From: Anoxybacillus tepidamans PS2
Lineage (GTDB): Bacteria; Bacillota; Bacilli; Bacillales; Anoxybacillaceae
Direction of reading: 5' to 3'
DNA: 64,000 nucleotides
Assembly: GCF_000620165.1 (NCBI RefSeq)
Contig: NZ_JHVN01000013.1
Coordinates: 22,314-86,313, forward strand
Every line of letters starts with the position of its first letter. The stretch's first letter is position 1. Below are positions 55,697 to 64,000 of the stretch, piece after piece. The position numbers and the translations under genes are program-made. The notes below the pieces were generated by a model. It was given only the letters and a program-made list of their open reading frames with translations, had not been told where the DNA came from and made no database searches.

Positions 55697-55721
55697 TTTG
55701 TTTGTTTATTGAACAAACAAA
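55697..55721. promoter_or_regulatory. XylR-type operator upstream of the oxidoreductase-galM unit
   Basis: The perfect 10-base arms TTTGTTTGTT and AACAAACAAA flank a 5-base spacer. This matches the Bacillus XylR operator pattern and the second copy in front of xylR at 59455. Confidence 0.75.
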
Positions 55722-55936
55722 GTTTTTAATATTATAATTTTATACATTAAATGCTAAAAATGTTTAGAATTTATCAGAATTTTAAATCTAGATGAGGTTG
55801 GTGATTCGTCGTGAAGGAGATAGGTGAAAAACCTAACCTTTTCTTATGAAACTATTGTTTTGCCTAGATATTTAGCTTTGCCTTTGTTTATTAATTGCAT
55901 TCGATGCGATGAAGCTAAAGGAGGATTGATTAAGAA

Positions 55937-56935
55937 ATGCAGGAGAAAGTTCGTTGGGGCATTTTAAGTACGGCGGCGATTGCGAGAGAAACGCTGATTC
56001 CTGCGATTCAACGTTCTCGAAAAGCGGAAGTGGTGGCGATTGCAAGCGGAAGTGGGAAGGCGCATGAAGTAGCGCAGCAGATCGGGATTCCGAAAGCTTA
56101 TAACAGCTATGACGCTTTGCTGAACGATCCTGCTATCGATGCTGTGTATATTCCGCTTCCAAATAGTCTCCATGCTGAATGGACAATGAAAGCCGCCGAG
56201 CATAAAAAGCATGTTCTTTGCGAAAAACCGGCTGCGTTATGTGAAGGCGATGTAAGAAAAATGGTGGAAGCTTGTGAGAAGCACCAAGTTATTTTTATGG
56301 AAGCGTTCATGTATCAATTCCATCCGCAGCATCAAAGGGTGAAAGACATCCTCGCTTCTGGGGAAATAGGAGAGGTAAAAACGATGCGGGTTGGTTTTTC
56401 ATTTTATCTTCATGAACGCGAAAATAACATTCGAATGAACGCAGAGCTCGGTGGTGGGAGTTTGTTTGATATCGGCTGTTATTGCATTCATTCCATTCGC
56501 CATATATTAAATGCGGAACCGGTTGAGCTAGCCGTTCATTCCAACTATGACGAACAACATTTGGTCGATTTGACGACAAGCGGATGGATGAAAATGGAGA
56601 ATGGTGTCCATGCTTTATTTGATTGTAGTTTTGAATCGGTTTGGCGTAATGAATATGAAATCGTTGGCACAAAGGGAAAACTGACAGTGCCGCGTGCATA
56701 TCGACCTGATTTACATGATGGAGAGGGGCTCATTATAGTTCAAACCGAGTCTGGCAAAGTTCGTGAAGAAGTCGTTGTCGGCGACCAATATGTCCTAGAA
56801 ATCGAACATATCTCTGACTGCATTTTAGAAGGAAAAGAGCCTAGTTACTCCAATCAAGCAATGATCCAACAGGCTAGAGTGCTAGATGCGTGCCGTTTAT
56901 CGTCTGAAACAGGGAAGAAAGCTGCGTTGATATAG
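55937..56935 (+). CDS. Gfo/Idh/MocA-family oxidoreductase
   Basis: A 332-residue NAD(P)-dependent sugar dehydrogenase. The Rossmann domain starts RWGILSTAAIARETLIPAIQ, and the family catalytic motif is in HVLCEKPAALCEGDVRKMVE (near residue 95). The middle of the C-terminal domain has MEAFMYQFHPQHQRVKDILA and GGGSLFDIGCYCIHSIRHIL. Members oxidise or reduce sugars such as xylose, inositol or glucose. Being behind a XylR-type operator and ahead of an aldose epimerase suggests a pentose. AAGGAGG lies 12 bases before the ATG, a rather long spacing. A 215-base leader precedes it. Confidence 0.88.
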   Translation: MQEKVRWGILSTAAIARETLIPAIQRSRKAEVVAIASGSGKAHEVAQQIGIPKAYNSYDALLNDPAIDAVYIPLPNSLHAEWTMKAAEHKKHVLCEKPAALCEGDVRKMVEACEKHQVIFMEAFMYQFHPQHQRVKDILASGEIGEVKTMRVGFSFYLHERENNIRMNAELGGGSLFDIGCYCIHSIRHILNAEPVELAVHSNYDEQHLVDLTTSGWMKMENGVHALFDCSFESVWRNEYEIVGTKGKLTVPRAYRPDLHDGEGLIIVQTESGKVREEVVVGDQYVLEIEHISDCILEGKEPSYSNQAMIQQARVLDACRLSSETGKKAALI

Positions 56936-56970
56936 AGGTTTTCTCGGTAGGGAAAGGGAGGGGAGCGAAG

Positions 56971-58065
56971 ATGAGGATTATTCAGAAAACGTGGGGGGAA
57001 TTATCTCAGCAGCCGATTACTGCTTTTACGATCCGCAATAACTATGGAATGGAAGTGACTTGTCTTAATTACGGCTGTATTATTACTAAAATTATAGCCC
57101 CTGACCGGGATGGAAATTATGAAAATATCGTACTAGGTTTTAAAGAGTTTACGCCTTATATCACGAACGAACCGTATTTCGGTGCTGTGATTGGAAGGGT
57201 TGCCGGAAGAATTTCTGGAGCGTCTTTTGAATTGAATGGAACAACCTATACATTACATAAAAATGAAAACGGCAACCATCTGCATGGCGGGATCAAAGGA
57301 TTTCATCGCGTAATTTGGGATGCGGCGACATTCGAAATAGGGGATGAGACCGGAGTTCTGTTTTCGTATACGAGCCGTGATGGAGAAGAAGGGTATCCAG
57401 GCAAAGTCGATGTCCAAGTAACTTACACATTGAATAACCGTAACGAATTGACGATTGCATACCGGGCGATTTCCGATCGGGATACGCCGTTGAATTTGAC
57501 CAACCATACGTATTTTAACTTGAGTGGTAATTTGAAGCGGGATATTTTGAATCATCAACTTAAAATTAAAAGCGATCAATTTTTAGAATTGAACCAAGAG
57601 CTAATCCCAACAGGCATGTTTTTAGATGTGACTGATACCCCATTTGATTTGCGGGCGGGAAAAGTTATGAAAGAGGGGATTGAGGCGAATCATCCGCAAA
57701 TCGCATTAGCGGGCCAAGGATATGATCACCCGTTTTTATTAAATGCGCATCACGATCATGAAATTATTTTATTTGATCCAGAAAGCGGCCGAATGTTGAC
57801 TGTAGAGACCGATGAAACCGGAGTGGTAGTATACACCGGAAACCAGCTCCCTGATGGAGTCGATATTTACGGAGTGCGATCGCGTAAATATTTAGGAGTT
57901 TGTCTAGAAACGCAAGGGTTGCCGGATGCTGTTCACCATCCGCACTTTCCTTCTTGGATTTTGCGTGCGGGGGAGGTCTATTCATCCGTAACAAGGTATA
58001 AGTTTAGCGTAGCGACAAAAGCAGACATTTCAAATGGAGGCAGAAATAGAAGTACTGTCGTTTAG
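56971..58065 (+). CDS. galM: Aldose 1-epimerase (mutarotase)
   Basis: A 364-residue beta-sandwich enzyme that interconverts the alpha and beta anomers of aldoses. Active-site regions are visible: GGIKGFHRVIWDA near residue 105, and the histidine in NLTNHTYFNLSGN near residue 175. The acidic region GYDHPFLLN lies near residue 250 and a final glutamate in GVCLETQGLPDAVHHP. It starts 35 bases after the oxidoreductase gene with GGGAGGGGA, so the two are cotranscribed. In this setting the sugar is probably xylose or arabinose. It ends at a terminator shared with xylR. Confidence 0.92.
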   Translation: MRIIQKTWGELSQQPITAFTIRNNYGMEVTCLNYGCIITKIIAPDRDGNYENIVLGFKEFTPYITNEPYFGAVIGRVAGRISGASFELNGTTYTLHKNENGNHLHGGIKGFHRVIWDAATFEIGDETGVLFSYTSRDGEEGYPGKVDVQVTYTLNNRNELTIAYRAISDRDTPLNLTNHTYFNLSGNLKRDILNHQLKIKSDQFLELNQELIPTGMFLDVTDTPFDLRAGKVMKEGIEANHPQIALAGQGYDHPFLLNAHHDHEIILFDPESGRMLTVETDETGVVVYTGNQLPDGVDIYGVRSRKYLGVCLETQGLPDAVHHPHFPSWILRAGEVYSSVTRYKFSVATKADISNGGRNRSTVV

Positions 58066-58172
58066 GGAGTACGGAGCTTGAAATCAGTGAAGTAAACTTT
58101 GGATTATATTGTAAAAACCAAATGCACTCATTGATTCGAGGAACTTATTAATGGGGGAGGCAGTGTAAAATT

Positions 58173-58205
58173 AAAGGGTATCCCGCATTTTGGGGATACC
58201 CTTTT
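58173..58205. terminator. Bidirectional terminator between galM and xylR
   Basis: An AAAGGGTATCCC/GGGGATACCCTTTT stem with an 8-base loop. Confidence 0.88.
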
Positions 58206-58210
58206 GCTGC

Positions 58211-59401
58211 TTATAGAAATACCTCGATTCTTTCTCCCTTTTTTAAGAAATCTTCAATAGCGAAAAAGGAAATTCCTAACGCTGCTGAATAAATAGACAG
58301 TTTTGAAAAATGAATGCTTACGCTCTCGCGATGGAACGGCAGTGTATGAGTATCAATCGTTTGCTGAATGGCCGGTTCTAGCCAATGTTTTGCCATTGAT
58401 AATCGATTGCCGATGATCACTTGTTGCGGGTTGAAGGTATTGATTAAATTATTAATCCCGATCCCTAAGAAGTGACCGATGCGTGCGAATAATTGAAGAA
58501 CCGCTTCATTGTTTTGCGCAGCTAGCTCTAGCAACGTCTCCAAGGAGATTGCTTCCTCTTCACCAGTGATGGAAAGAGATTGCGCTCCTTCAAGAAGGGC
58601 TTGTTCTGAAGCATATAGCTCCCAGCATCCCTTGCTTCCGCAGCGGCAGATGGGACCGTTCACATCAATTGTCATATGTCCGCTTTCTCCGGAAAAACCG
58701 TTAGTGCCTTTATAAAGATCGCCGTTGAGCACCAAACCAACCCCGATTCCAATTCCAGCGCTTACATAAATGATATTATCGAACTCTTGTCCGGCACCGC
58801 AGCGCTTCTCCCCGTAAGCTCCGGCATTCGCTTCGTTATCAATAACAACTGGAACGTGAAAAGAGGCTTCTATGTCGTTTTTGAGCGGCATATTTCTCCA
58901 AGATAAATTCGGCGCAAATAAGACTGTGCCTGTTTTGTCGACAATTCCAGGTACGCCAATTCCAATGCCGACTAGCCCATATCGACTGTTTGGCATATCG
59001 TTTAGTAAGTAGCCGATCGTTTCTTTAATAAGAGCAAGGACAGTTGAGTATTCTTTATGATGAAAAGTGACATGGTGTTCCTTAATAATATTTCCTCGGA
59101 GGTCGGTCAGTACCCCAAGGATATAATGAACCCCTAAATCGATGCCAATTGAATATCCAGCCTTTTCATTAAACAGTAATAAAACTGGCCGCCGCCCGCC
59201 GCTTGATTCTCCATGGCCGATTTCATACACAAGCTCTTCGTCCATTAATTCCTTGACTAAAGAAGACACGGTACCTTTATTTAAGCCCAATCGTTGTGCT
59301 ACATCCGCACGCGATATAGGTCCTTCACTTTGGATCATTTCAAGAACAAGCGATTTGTTAATCTTTTTAATTAAGTGAGGATTTCCGGTTAATTTTGTCA
59401 A
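58211..59401 (-). CDS. xylR: Xylose-responsive ROK-family repressor
   Basis: A 396-residue repressor. The N-terminal winged helix-turn-helix has ISRADVAQRLGLNKGTVSSL, followed by VYEIGHGESSGGRRPVLLLF, which is nearly identical in layout to Bacillus XylR. The ROK domain has GYSIGIDLGVHYILGVLTDL, DNEANAGAYGEKRCGAG and the zinc motif CRCGSKGCWELYAS. The start is uncertain: TTG at 59401 lies two bases after GGTGATC, while the GTG at 59449 sits almost on the operator with no site. No xylA or xylB is in the window, but matching operators flank its gene and the oxidoreductase-galM unit. Confidence 0.93.
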   Translation of the reverse strand: MTKLTGNPHLIKKINKSLVLEMIQSEGPISRADVAQRLGLNKGTVSSLVKELMDEELVYEIGHGESSGGRRPVLLLFNEKAGYSIGIDLGVHYILGVLTDLRGNIIKEHHVTFHHKEYSTVLALIKETIGYLLNDMPNSRYGLVGIGIGVPGIVDKTGTVLFAPNLSWRNMPLKNDIEASFHVPVVIDNEANAGAYGEKRCGAGQEFDNIIYVSAGIGIGVGLVLNGDLYKGTNGFSGESGHMTIDVNGPICRCGSKGCWELYASEQALLEGAQSLSITGEEEAISLETLLELAAQNNEAVLQLFARIGHFLGIGINNLINTFNPQQVIIGNRLSMAKHWLEPAIQQTIDTHTLPFHRESVSIHFSKLSIYSAALGISFFAIEDFLKKGERIEVFL

Positions 59402-59454
59402 ATTGATCACCCGCTTACCAATTTGTCGTAATAATTCGAAAAGTTCCACTTTAC

Positions 59455-59479
59455 TTTGTTTGTTTTGTAGACAAACAAA
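59455..59479. promoter_or_regulatory. XylR-type operator upstream of xylR
   Basis: The arms TTTGTTTGT and ACAAACAAA have the same 25-base overall length as the site at 55697. It is probably autoregulatory and may also affect the divergent sensor kinase gene. Confidence 0.75.
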
Positions 59480-59688
59480 ATAATAAAAACTATAATTTTA
59501 TATAAATCGACGTTGCTGTATCGTCAACTGCGAATCAACAGTTTACTCACTCCAATGTAAAGTTTAGCATAACAATTTTTTACTAACGAATCAATATGCT
59601 CCTTAAATGTGTTGTAACTCCCCAATGTGAAAAAAGGCGGTAAAAAATAAGAAAGACATTTTGTTTTCTAAAGAACGGAAGGTGTTAT

Positions 59689-61434
59689 TTGGTACTTATG
59701 TGGTTGAAAAGAATATTCAATCGGTTCAATACACTCCGCAATCGGATTTTGATAGTTTTTATGTTTGTCATGACAGTTGTTTTATTATTTGTCGGAATTA
59801 CAACATTTCATATCGTTTCAATGCTATTAAAAAAGAATGCAGAGGAACAAATCGAGCAAACCATTGTGCAAGCTAATGGAAGGTTGGAGGCGCTCTATGA
59901 ACAGTTGGATACATTAACGAACCAAGTTGCCACAAATATATATGTACAGCAGGCGCTTCTAAGGGAGGCGACCGGTCGTTATCTCGGATTTCGTGAACGG
60001 CAAAATTTAATGCAAATTGTAAACTCATTTCAAGCATACTCCGATGGAATTCAATCATTTGAGCTTTATACTGACAACTACAAAAGAGTATTTCCCCTAA
60101 ATGAAACGGATTTAGTGAATCGTATAGGAGTCGATTGGGTTCATCAAGCTAATGAGACAAAAGGGAGAATGGTATGGATCGGCCGAGATCCTAAATCCCC
60201 TAATTATTTTTTAGCGATTCGCCAAATTCGTTTAATAGATCGATGGTTTTCCCCGGGCGGATATTTATTGATTCGCATTAATCGCGATTATTTTCAATTT
60301 GCGGATTTTAAGAACTACAAGGGATATACGGTGCTTGTAGATCGCGATTCCACACCTATCTTTTCTAATTTTAAAGGAAATATTAGTAAAATTTTATATA
60401 CAAAGCAGCGAAATGTTTGGATAAAAGACGAAGAGTATATGGTTGTGACACACACTTCCTCTTTAACGGGATGGGAATTGATGATTGTAACATCTGTGAT
60501 AACGCTTACAAAAGGGATCGATGTACTGAAAAATACGATCATACTCTCAGGAGTTATTGGTTTTCTTATTTTTTTAATATGTTCCTTTTTTCTTTCAACA
60601 ATGATTACAAAACCTATTTTAAAGCTGACAAAAGCAATGCAGAGGGGGAAAGACGGTAGGCTAAGGCCGAGTCCTCCGATTTCGTCGACGATTGAAATTA
60701 ATGAATTAAATGATACGTACAACTCGTTAGTTGAAAATATTAATTATTTAATTCAAGTCGTTTATGAAAAAGAAATAGTACGCAATCATGCAGAATTGAA
60801 AGCTTTGCAGGCACAAATCAATCCTCACTTTCTCTTTAATACACTTGATGCTCTTTACTGGTCCCTGATTGAAAGGGGAGAAGAGGAGCTATCGGAATTT
60901 GTTCTCTATATGTCCGAACTCTTTCGCTATACTGTGAGCAGCTCGAAACAGGACGAATGGGTAACGCTGCAAGAAGAAATCGAACATATTCGGCGCTATA
61001 TGGAAATTATGAAATTAAGATGGGGGAAGCGGCTCTTGTGGAATATTGTTGTTCCTGTTCATTGTTTGGGAGTTCAAATCCCCAAGCTGCTAATTCAGCC
61101 ATTAGTAGAAAATGCCGTTTTACACGGCATTGGCAATAAAACAGAGCCGGGTTTCGTATGGGTTACAGTGGAGGAGTGCAGTGATTCTCCTGATTTGATT
61201 ATTAGAGTAATAGATAACGGGAATGGGATTGACGAACAAACGCTCCACGAAATCAACCAAAGGCTTAATGGCAAGGAGTTTTCACTATCAAAAGGAAGCG
61301 GCATGGCGATTGTAAATGTCAATCGACGATTACAACTTTATTATGGAGAGGATCGGAAGTTAAAGATTTATAGTGAATTAGGAAGAGGAACGAGTGTTTC
61401 TCTAAAAATCCCAAGCGATGGTGAAAAACTATGA
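59689..61434 (+). CDS. Sensor histidine kinase of the YesM/LytS type (XynD-like)
   Basis: A 581-residue membrane kinase. A first helix (residues 19-45) and a second near residue 280-305 flank an extracytoplasmic sensor domain, followed by a HAMP linker ([18 protein letters not shown]). The His_kinase domain has H380 in [19 protein letters not shown]. The ATPase has VENAVLHGI and [10 protein letters not shown]. It starts at TTG, four bases after GGAAGGTG. It overlaps the AraC-type regulator by four bases (ATGA). The arrangement with a sugar-binding protein matches XynD-XynC-XynEFG of G. stearothermophilus, which sense and import xylo-oligosaccharides. Confidence 0.87.
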   Translation: MVLMWLKRIFNRFNTLRNRILIVFMFVMTVVLLFVGITTFHIVSMLLKKNAEEQIEQTIVQANGRLEALYEQLDTLTNQVATNIYVQQALLREATGRYLGFRERQNLMQIVNSFQAYSDGIQSFELYTDNYKRVFPLNETDLVNRIGVDWVHQANETKGRMVWIGRDPKSPNYFLAIRQIRLIDRWFSPGGYLLIRINRDYFQFADFKNYKGYTVLVDRDSTPIFSNFKGNISKILYTKQRNVWIKDEEYMVVTHTSSLTGWELMIVTSVITLTKGIDVLKNTIILSGVIGFLIFLICSFFLSTMITKPILKLTKAMQRGKDGRLRPSPPISSTIEINELNDTYNSLVENINYLIQVVYEKEIVRNHAELKALQAQINPHFLFNTLDALYWSLIERGEEELSEFVLYMSELFRYTVSSSKQDEWVTLQEEIEHIRRYMEIMKLRWGKRLLWNIVVPVHCLGVQIPKLLIQPLVENAVLHGIGNKTEPGFVWVTVEECSDSPDLIIRVIDNGNGIDEQTLHEINQRLNGKEFSLSKGSGMAIVNVNRRLQLYYGEDRKLKIYSELGRGTSVSLKIPSDGEKL

Positions 61435-62216
61435 TCGATTTTAAAACTATTTTAGTTGTCGATGATGAACCAAGAACAAGAATGGGATTGAAAAAAACAT
61501 TAGATTCCTGGGCGATGGGAAAATATGAGATTCTTTGTGCGGCAAGCGGAGATGAGGCGATCGATATTCTCGTGCAAAGAAGAATCGATTTGTTATTGAC
61601 CGACATTCGCATGCCCCAAATTACTGGGCTTGAGCTTATTGAATCATTTATGCATCAAAAACATAAGCCGGTTGTCATTATTATTTCGGCTTACTCCGAA
61701 TTCGAGTACGCTCAGGAGGCGATTCAACTAGGTGTCATTAATTATCTTCTCAAGCCTGTCAGTAAACGTAATTTGATCGAGGCGGTGGAGCAAGCGATGA
61801 AAGTGTCAGAGGACCGTCGAAAAGCAGAAATATTGGAAAAAATGGTCGATGATCGAGTAATTCAGATTCGAAGATATGTCCGCTGTGCTCCAATAAGGAA
61901 AGCGATCGAGTATATTCAAGAGAATTTGCATAAACCATTTAACCTTCGTGATGTGTCTATGTATGTACATTTAAATGCGAGCTATTTTAGCGTTCTTTTT
62001 AAGGAAGAAACGAGTATGACATTTAGTGAATACGTGACAAGGTGCAGGTTGCAGAAAGCAAAAAGTCTGTTAGTGACAACGGATTTATCCATTGAGGAAA
62101 TTGCCGACGCTGTTGGGTATCAAACGAGCAAGTATTTTATTAAACTGTTCAAAGAATTTGAAGGGGTTACTCCGCATCGTTTTAGAAAGCAGCATCTAAA
62201 AGAAATAGAATTTTAG
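61431..62216 (+). CDS. AraC-type response regulator (YesN family, XynC-like)
   Basis: A 261-residue regulator. The receiver domain has the acidic pair in [12 protein letters not shown], the phosphorylated D58 in [16 protein letters not shown] and the lysine in [11 protein letters not shown]. The C-terminal AraC DNA-binding domain carries two helix-turn-helix units ([40 protein letters not shown]). It is translationally coupled to the sensor kinase and presumably activates the downstream sugar-binding-protein promoter when oligosaccharide is sensed. Confidence 0.92.
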   Translation: MIDFKTILVVDDEPRTRMGLKKTLDSWAMGKYEILCAASGDEAIDILVQRRIDLLLTDIRMPQITGLELIESFMHQKHKPVVIIISAYSEFEYAQEAIQLGVINYLLKPVSKRNLIEAVEQAMKVSEDRRKAEILEKMVDDRVIQIRRYVRCAPIRKAIEYIQENLHKPFNLRDVSMYVHLNASYFSVLFKEETSMTFSEYVTRCRLQKAKSLLVTTDLSIEEIADAVGYQTSKYFIKLFKEFEGVTPHRFRKQHLKEIEF

Positions 62217-62230
62217 CCAATGAATGTTAC

Positions 62231-62259
62231 CTTATTTCCCCAATAGCAGATGATATAAT
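62231..62259 (+). promoter_or_regulatory. Promoter of the sugar-binding protein gene
   Basis: A perfect TATAAT (62254-62259) has only a poor -35 (CTTATT) 17 bases upstream. This is what an activator-dependent promoter would show, fitting control by the AraC-type regulator. Confidence 0.45.
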
Positions 62260-62296
62260 CTTAACAAATCGAAGGAATTTAAAGGGGGAGTTGAAT

Positions 62297-63610
62297 TTGT
62301 TTAAGAAAGCGCATTCATTGGTGTGCATCATCGTTATGGCGTTCATGCTCATATTAACAGGGTGCTCTAGTTCGAGCGGTGAACAGGAAACTTCAGTTGG
62401 AACCAGTAAAAAAGTAACTATTACATTTATGCATCTTTGGACTGCCGGAAGCTCAAAACAGCATAACATGATTGTCAATGATATTATTAAAGAATTTGAA
62501 AAGCAAAATCCAAACGTTACAGTAAAACAAGAAGTTTTAGAAAATGAACAATATAAAAACAAGCTAAAAGTGTTAGCTGCTTCTAACGAGCTTCCTGATG
62601 TAGGAATGACATGGGCAGCAGGGTTTTTGGAGCCTTATGTCAAAGGAGATTTGTTCGCGCCGCTTGATGATATTTTAGATAATGGCCTTAAGGATCAGTT
62701 TGTGTCAGGCACAACAGAGGCTTATGAAGTTAACAACAAAACGTATGCGCTTCCACTAGAGTTAAATATTACACCAGTTTACTATAATAAAGAAATTTTT
62801 GCAAAATATGATTTGGAAGTACCTAAAACGTATGAAGATTTTAAGAATGTTGTTCAAACGCTTGTAAAAAACGGTGTTGCGCCTATTGCGCTCGGAAACA
62901 AGGATCGTTGGACTGGATCCATGTGGTACATGTATTTAGCAGACCGGATTGGCGGTGCTGACACTTTAAAGAATGCGATTAACGGAAGCGGTACATTCGA
63001 AGATCCAGGACTAATCAGGGCAGCTGAAGAAATTCAAGATTTAGTAAAAATGAAAGCGTTTATTAAAGGGTTTAACGGTTTATCGAACGACGAGGCGAAA
63101 GCGGAGTTTACGAATGAAAAAGCAGCGATGTATTTGATGGGAACGTGGGATTTGCCGCAATTTACAACGAATGAAGATATTCCAAAAGAGTTTCGGGAGA
63201 AAGTAGGATTTTTTAAATTCCCCGTCGTTGAAGGCGGAAAAGGAAATATAGATAGCTGGGTTGGAGGACCGGGAGTCGGATTGTTTGTCGCGCAAAACTC
63301 TAAAGTGAAAGACGAAGCGAAAAAATTTACGGAGTTTTTTATTGAAAAATGGGGAGAACAGTCTGTGACAAAAGCAGGCGTGATTCCTGCAACGAAGGTA
63401 GATACGGCTAATATTCACCTTCCGCAAATGTATATTGATGTACTTAATGAATTAAATAAAGCTAGCAATATTACATTATTTGCAGATGTGCAAATGAATC
63501 CGGAAGCAGCGCAAACACACTTGAATTTAATCCAATCATTGTTCGGTGAAGAAGTGACGCCAAAAGATTTTGCCAAACAGCATCAAGAAGTACTGTCCAA
63601 GAAGCAATGA
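62297..63610 (+). CDS. Sugar ABC transporter substrate-binding lipoprotein (XynE-like)
   Basis: A 437-residue family 1 solute-binding lipoprotein. The signal peptide ends in lipobox LTGC (MAFMLILTGCSSSSGEQE), anchoring it outside the membrane. The mature part has VTITFMHLWTAGSSKQHNMI, ALPLELNITPVYYNKEIFAK and AAMYLMGTWDLPQF, typical of oligosaccharide receptors. TTG at 62297 is chosen, six bases after AAAGGGGGAG; another TTG abuts that site. The cognate permease genes are not seen. A hairpin, a ribosome site and then an IS element follow. Xylo-oligosaccharide specificity is inferred from the XynDC-like genes upstream. Confidence 0.88.
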   Translation: MFKKAHSLVCIIVMAFMLILTGCSSSSGEQETSVGTSKKVTITFMHLWTAGSSKQHNMIVNDIIKEFEKQNPNVTVKQEVLENEQYKNKLKVLAASNELPDVGMTWAAGFLEPYVKGDLFAPLDDILDNGLKDQFVSGTTEAYEVNNKTYALPLELNITPVYYNKEIFAKYDLEVPKTYEDFKNVVQTLVKNGVAPIALGNKDRWTGSMWYMYLADRIGGADTLKNAINGSGTFEDPGLIRAAEEIQDLVKMKAFIKGFNGLSNDEAKAEFTNEKAAMYLMGTWDLPQFTTNEDIPKEFREKVGFFKFPVVEGGKGNIDSWVGGPGVGLFVAQNSKVKDEAKKFTEFFIEKWGEQSVTKAGVIPATKVDTANIHLPQMYIDVLNELNKASNITLFADVQMNPEAAQTHLNLIQSLFGEEVTPKDFAKQHQEVLSKKQ

Positions 63611-63626
63611 AATGAAAAAGCTGAAC

Positions 63627-63657
63627 AAAAAGGACATATTGAACATATGTCCTTTTT
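63627..63657 (+). terminator. Hairpin after the binding-protein gene
   Basis: The AAAAAGGACATAT/ATATGTCCTTTTT perfect stem has a 5-base loop and T residues. It may be a full terminator, or the partial one often found between a binding-protein gene and its permeases. Confidence 0.8.
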
Positions 63658-63667
63658 ATTCAACATG

Positions 63668-63678
63668 AAAAGGGGAGG
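63668..63678 (+). promoter_or_regulatory. Orphan ribosome binding site
   Basis: AAAAGGGGAGG lies 57 bases after the binding-protein gene, but no start codon follows at normal spacing. The sequence changes into the presumed IS end instead. It is likely the site of the next operon gene, cut off by insertion. Confidence 0.45.
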
Positions 63679-63760
63679 TACCGTCAAGAATTTTGTGTAA
63701 TGCAACATAGATAGGGTATCTCTGAAATGGATTTGGAATGGATAGGGGACTAGTTCCCTC

Positions 63761-63791
63761 CACAAAAGGACTGAATATTCAGTCTTTTGTG
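63761..63791. repeat. Strong dyad inside the IS end
   Basis: CACAAAAG, then the self-complementary GACTGAATATTCAGTC, then TTTTGTG. Outer arms (GGGGA and TCCCC) extend it to about 63746-63809. It lies between transposase stop and terminal repeat and may stop transcription entering or leaving the element. Confidence 0.6.
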
Positions 63792-63842
63792 CAGGAAGGG
63801 AGAATCCCCTTATTTTATTGGTTTGTCATTTACATTATTTGG

Positions 63843-64000
63843 TTAATTGTAACGTTCTTCAAACATTCGTTGAAGCGTCTCCTGTGCTTCAGCAAATCCT
63901 CGTAACTTTCGCCCTGCCCATTTCTCGTTAAAGTCTTGAATCGTCAAATACACGATTTTTTCAGCGGCTTCTAAACTGCTCAAACTGTTCATCGGTTTGA
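63843..64000 (-). CDS. IS256/mutator-family transposase, C-terminal part
   Basis: The last 51 residues are visible on the minus strand, running off the window edge. They include SLEAAEKIVYLTIQDFNEKW, then AGRKLRGFAEAQETLQRMFE and a terminal ERYN. This pattern (A-x2-hVYL-x5-KW, then a GFAxA-x3-L-x2-hFExR close) is the C-terminal end of mutator-type DDE transposases. The catalytic residues lie outside the window. The next upstream sequence cannot be checked, so intactness is unknown. Confidence 0.65.
   Translation of the reverse strand, partial: KPMNSLSSLEAAEKIVYLTIQDFNEKWAGRKLRGFAEAQETLQRMFEERYN

Larger units (their letters stand above)
63680..64000 (-). mobile_element. IS256/mutator-type insertion sequence, one end, truncated by the window
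   Basis: The presumed terminal repeat CCGTCAAGAATTTTGTGTAA (63681-63700) resembles IS256-family ends and is followed inward by the 3' end of a mutator-type transposase on the minus strand. The other end, the target duplication and the interrupted gene lie beyond 64000. Confidence 0.6.

Noticed and set aside
1..64000. CRISPR arrays, tRNA or rRNA genes, prophage modules
   Set aside because: I looked for regularly spaced repeats, cloverleaf-like blocks and phage structural genes and saw none.

Overview
The window looks like chromosomal DNA of a thermophilic Bacillaceae (Geobacillus/Parageobacillus/Anoxybacillus type). This is an inference from moderate GC, strong GGAGG ribosome sites, frequent TTG/GTG starts, CotF-type spore coat proteins, B. 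subtilis-like GltC, GlnK/GlnL, HemAT, XylR and KatA, and Geobacillus-style IS200/IS605 end hairpins. I saw no rRNA, tRNA, CRISPR array or prophage.

Layout. 0-5 kb: an MBL-fold hydrolase, two CotF-family coat proteins, a cytochrome-like gene remnant beside an IS605-type end, two small unannotated genes, a DUF421 membrane protein and a LacI regulator. 5-9.3 kb: a gluconate operon (LacI-type regulator, gntK, gntP) with three matching palindromic operators and a cre-like site. 9.3-13 kb: an amino acid permease, a pterin-4a-carbinolamine dehydratase and a YhdH/YhfP-type oxidoreductase. 13-20 kb: gltC divergent from gltAB (glutamate synthase), with a GltC box. 20-25 kb: PAP2 phosphatase, an NAD-binding epimerase, a large DUF2157/GDYXXLXY membrane protein and a YdcZ-type transporter.

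25-37.3 kb is a complete reductive pyrimidine degradation cluster. It holds beta-ureidopropionase, PreT, PreA, dihydropyrimidinase, an NCS1 transporter, two unknown small proteins, a PucR-type regulator, a CoA-acylating (methyl)malonate-semialdehyde dehydrogenase and an omega-aminotransferase. Together they should take uracil or thymine to acetyl-CoA or propionyl-CoA. 37.5-38.2 kb holds a frameshifted DUF4304 gene. 38.3-42.6 kb has a TetR regulator plus sirtuin (cobB) divergent from kynU-kynB-kynA (tryptophan to anthranilate). A doubled TGACA-N3-TGTCA palindrome lies on the kyn promoter. A LysE-type exporter follows.

43.4-48.7 kb (minus strand) is glnQHMP followed by the GlnK/GlnL two-component pair. 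48.8-55 kb: a Fur-box-preceded DUF1450-like protein, a small basic protein, HemAT, a decayed stretch with tandem IS605-type ends, an aldehyde dehydrogenase and katA with a PerR-like box. 55-64 kb is a sugar region: a Gfo/Idh/MocA oxidoreductase, galM, xylR with two matching 25-bp operators, and a sensor/AraC regulator/binding-protein set resembling XynD-XynC-XynE. An IS256-type element follows at the window edge. It begins just after a ribosome site that probably belonged to the next transporter gene.
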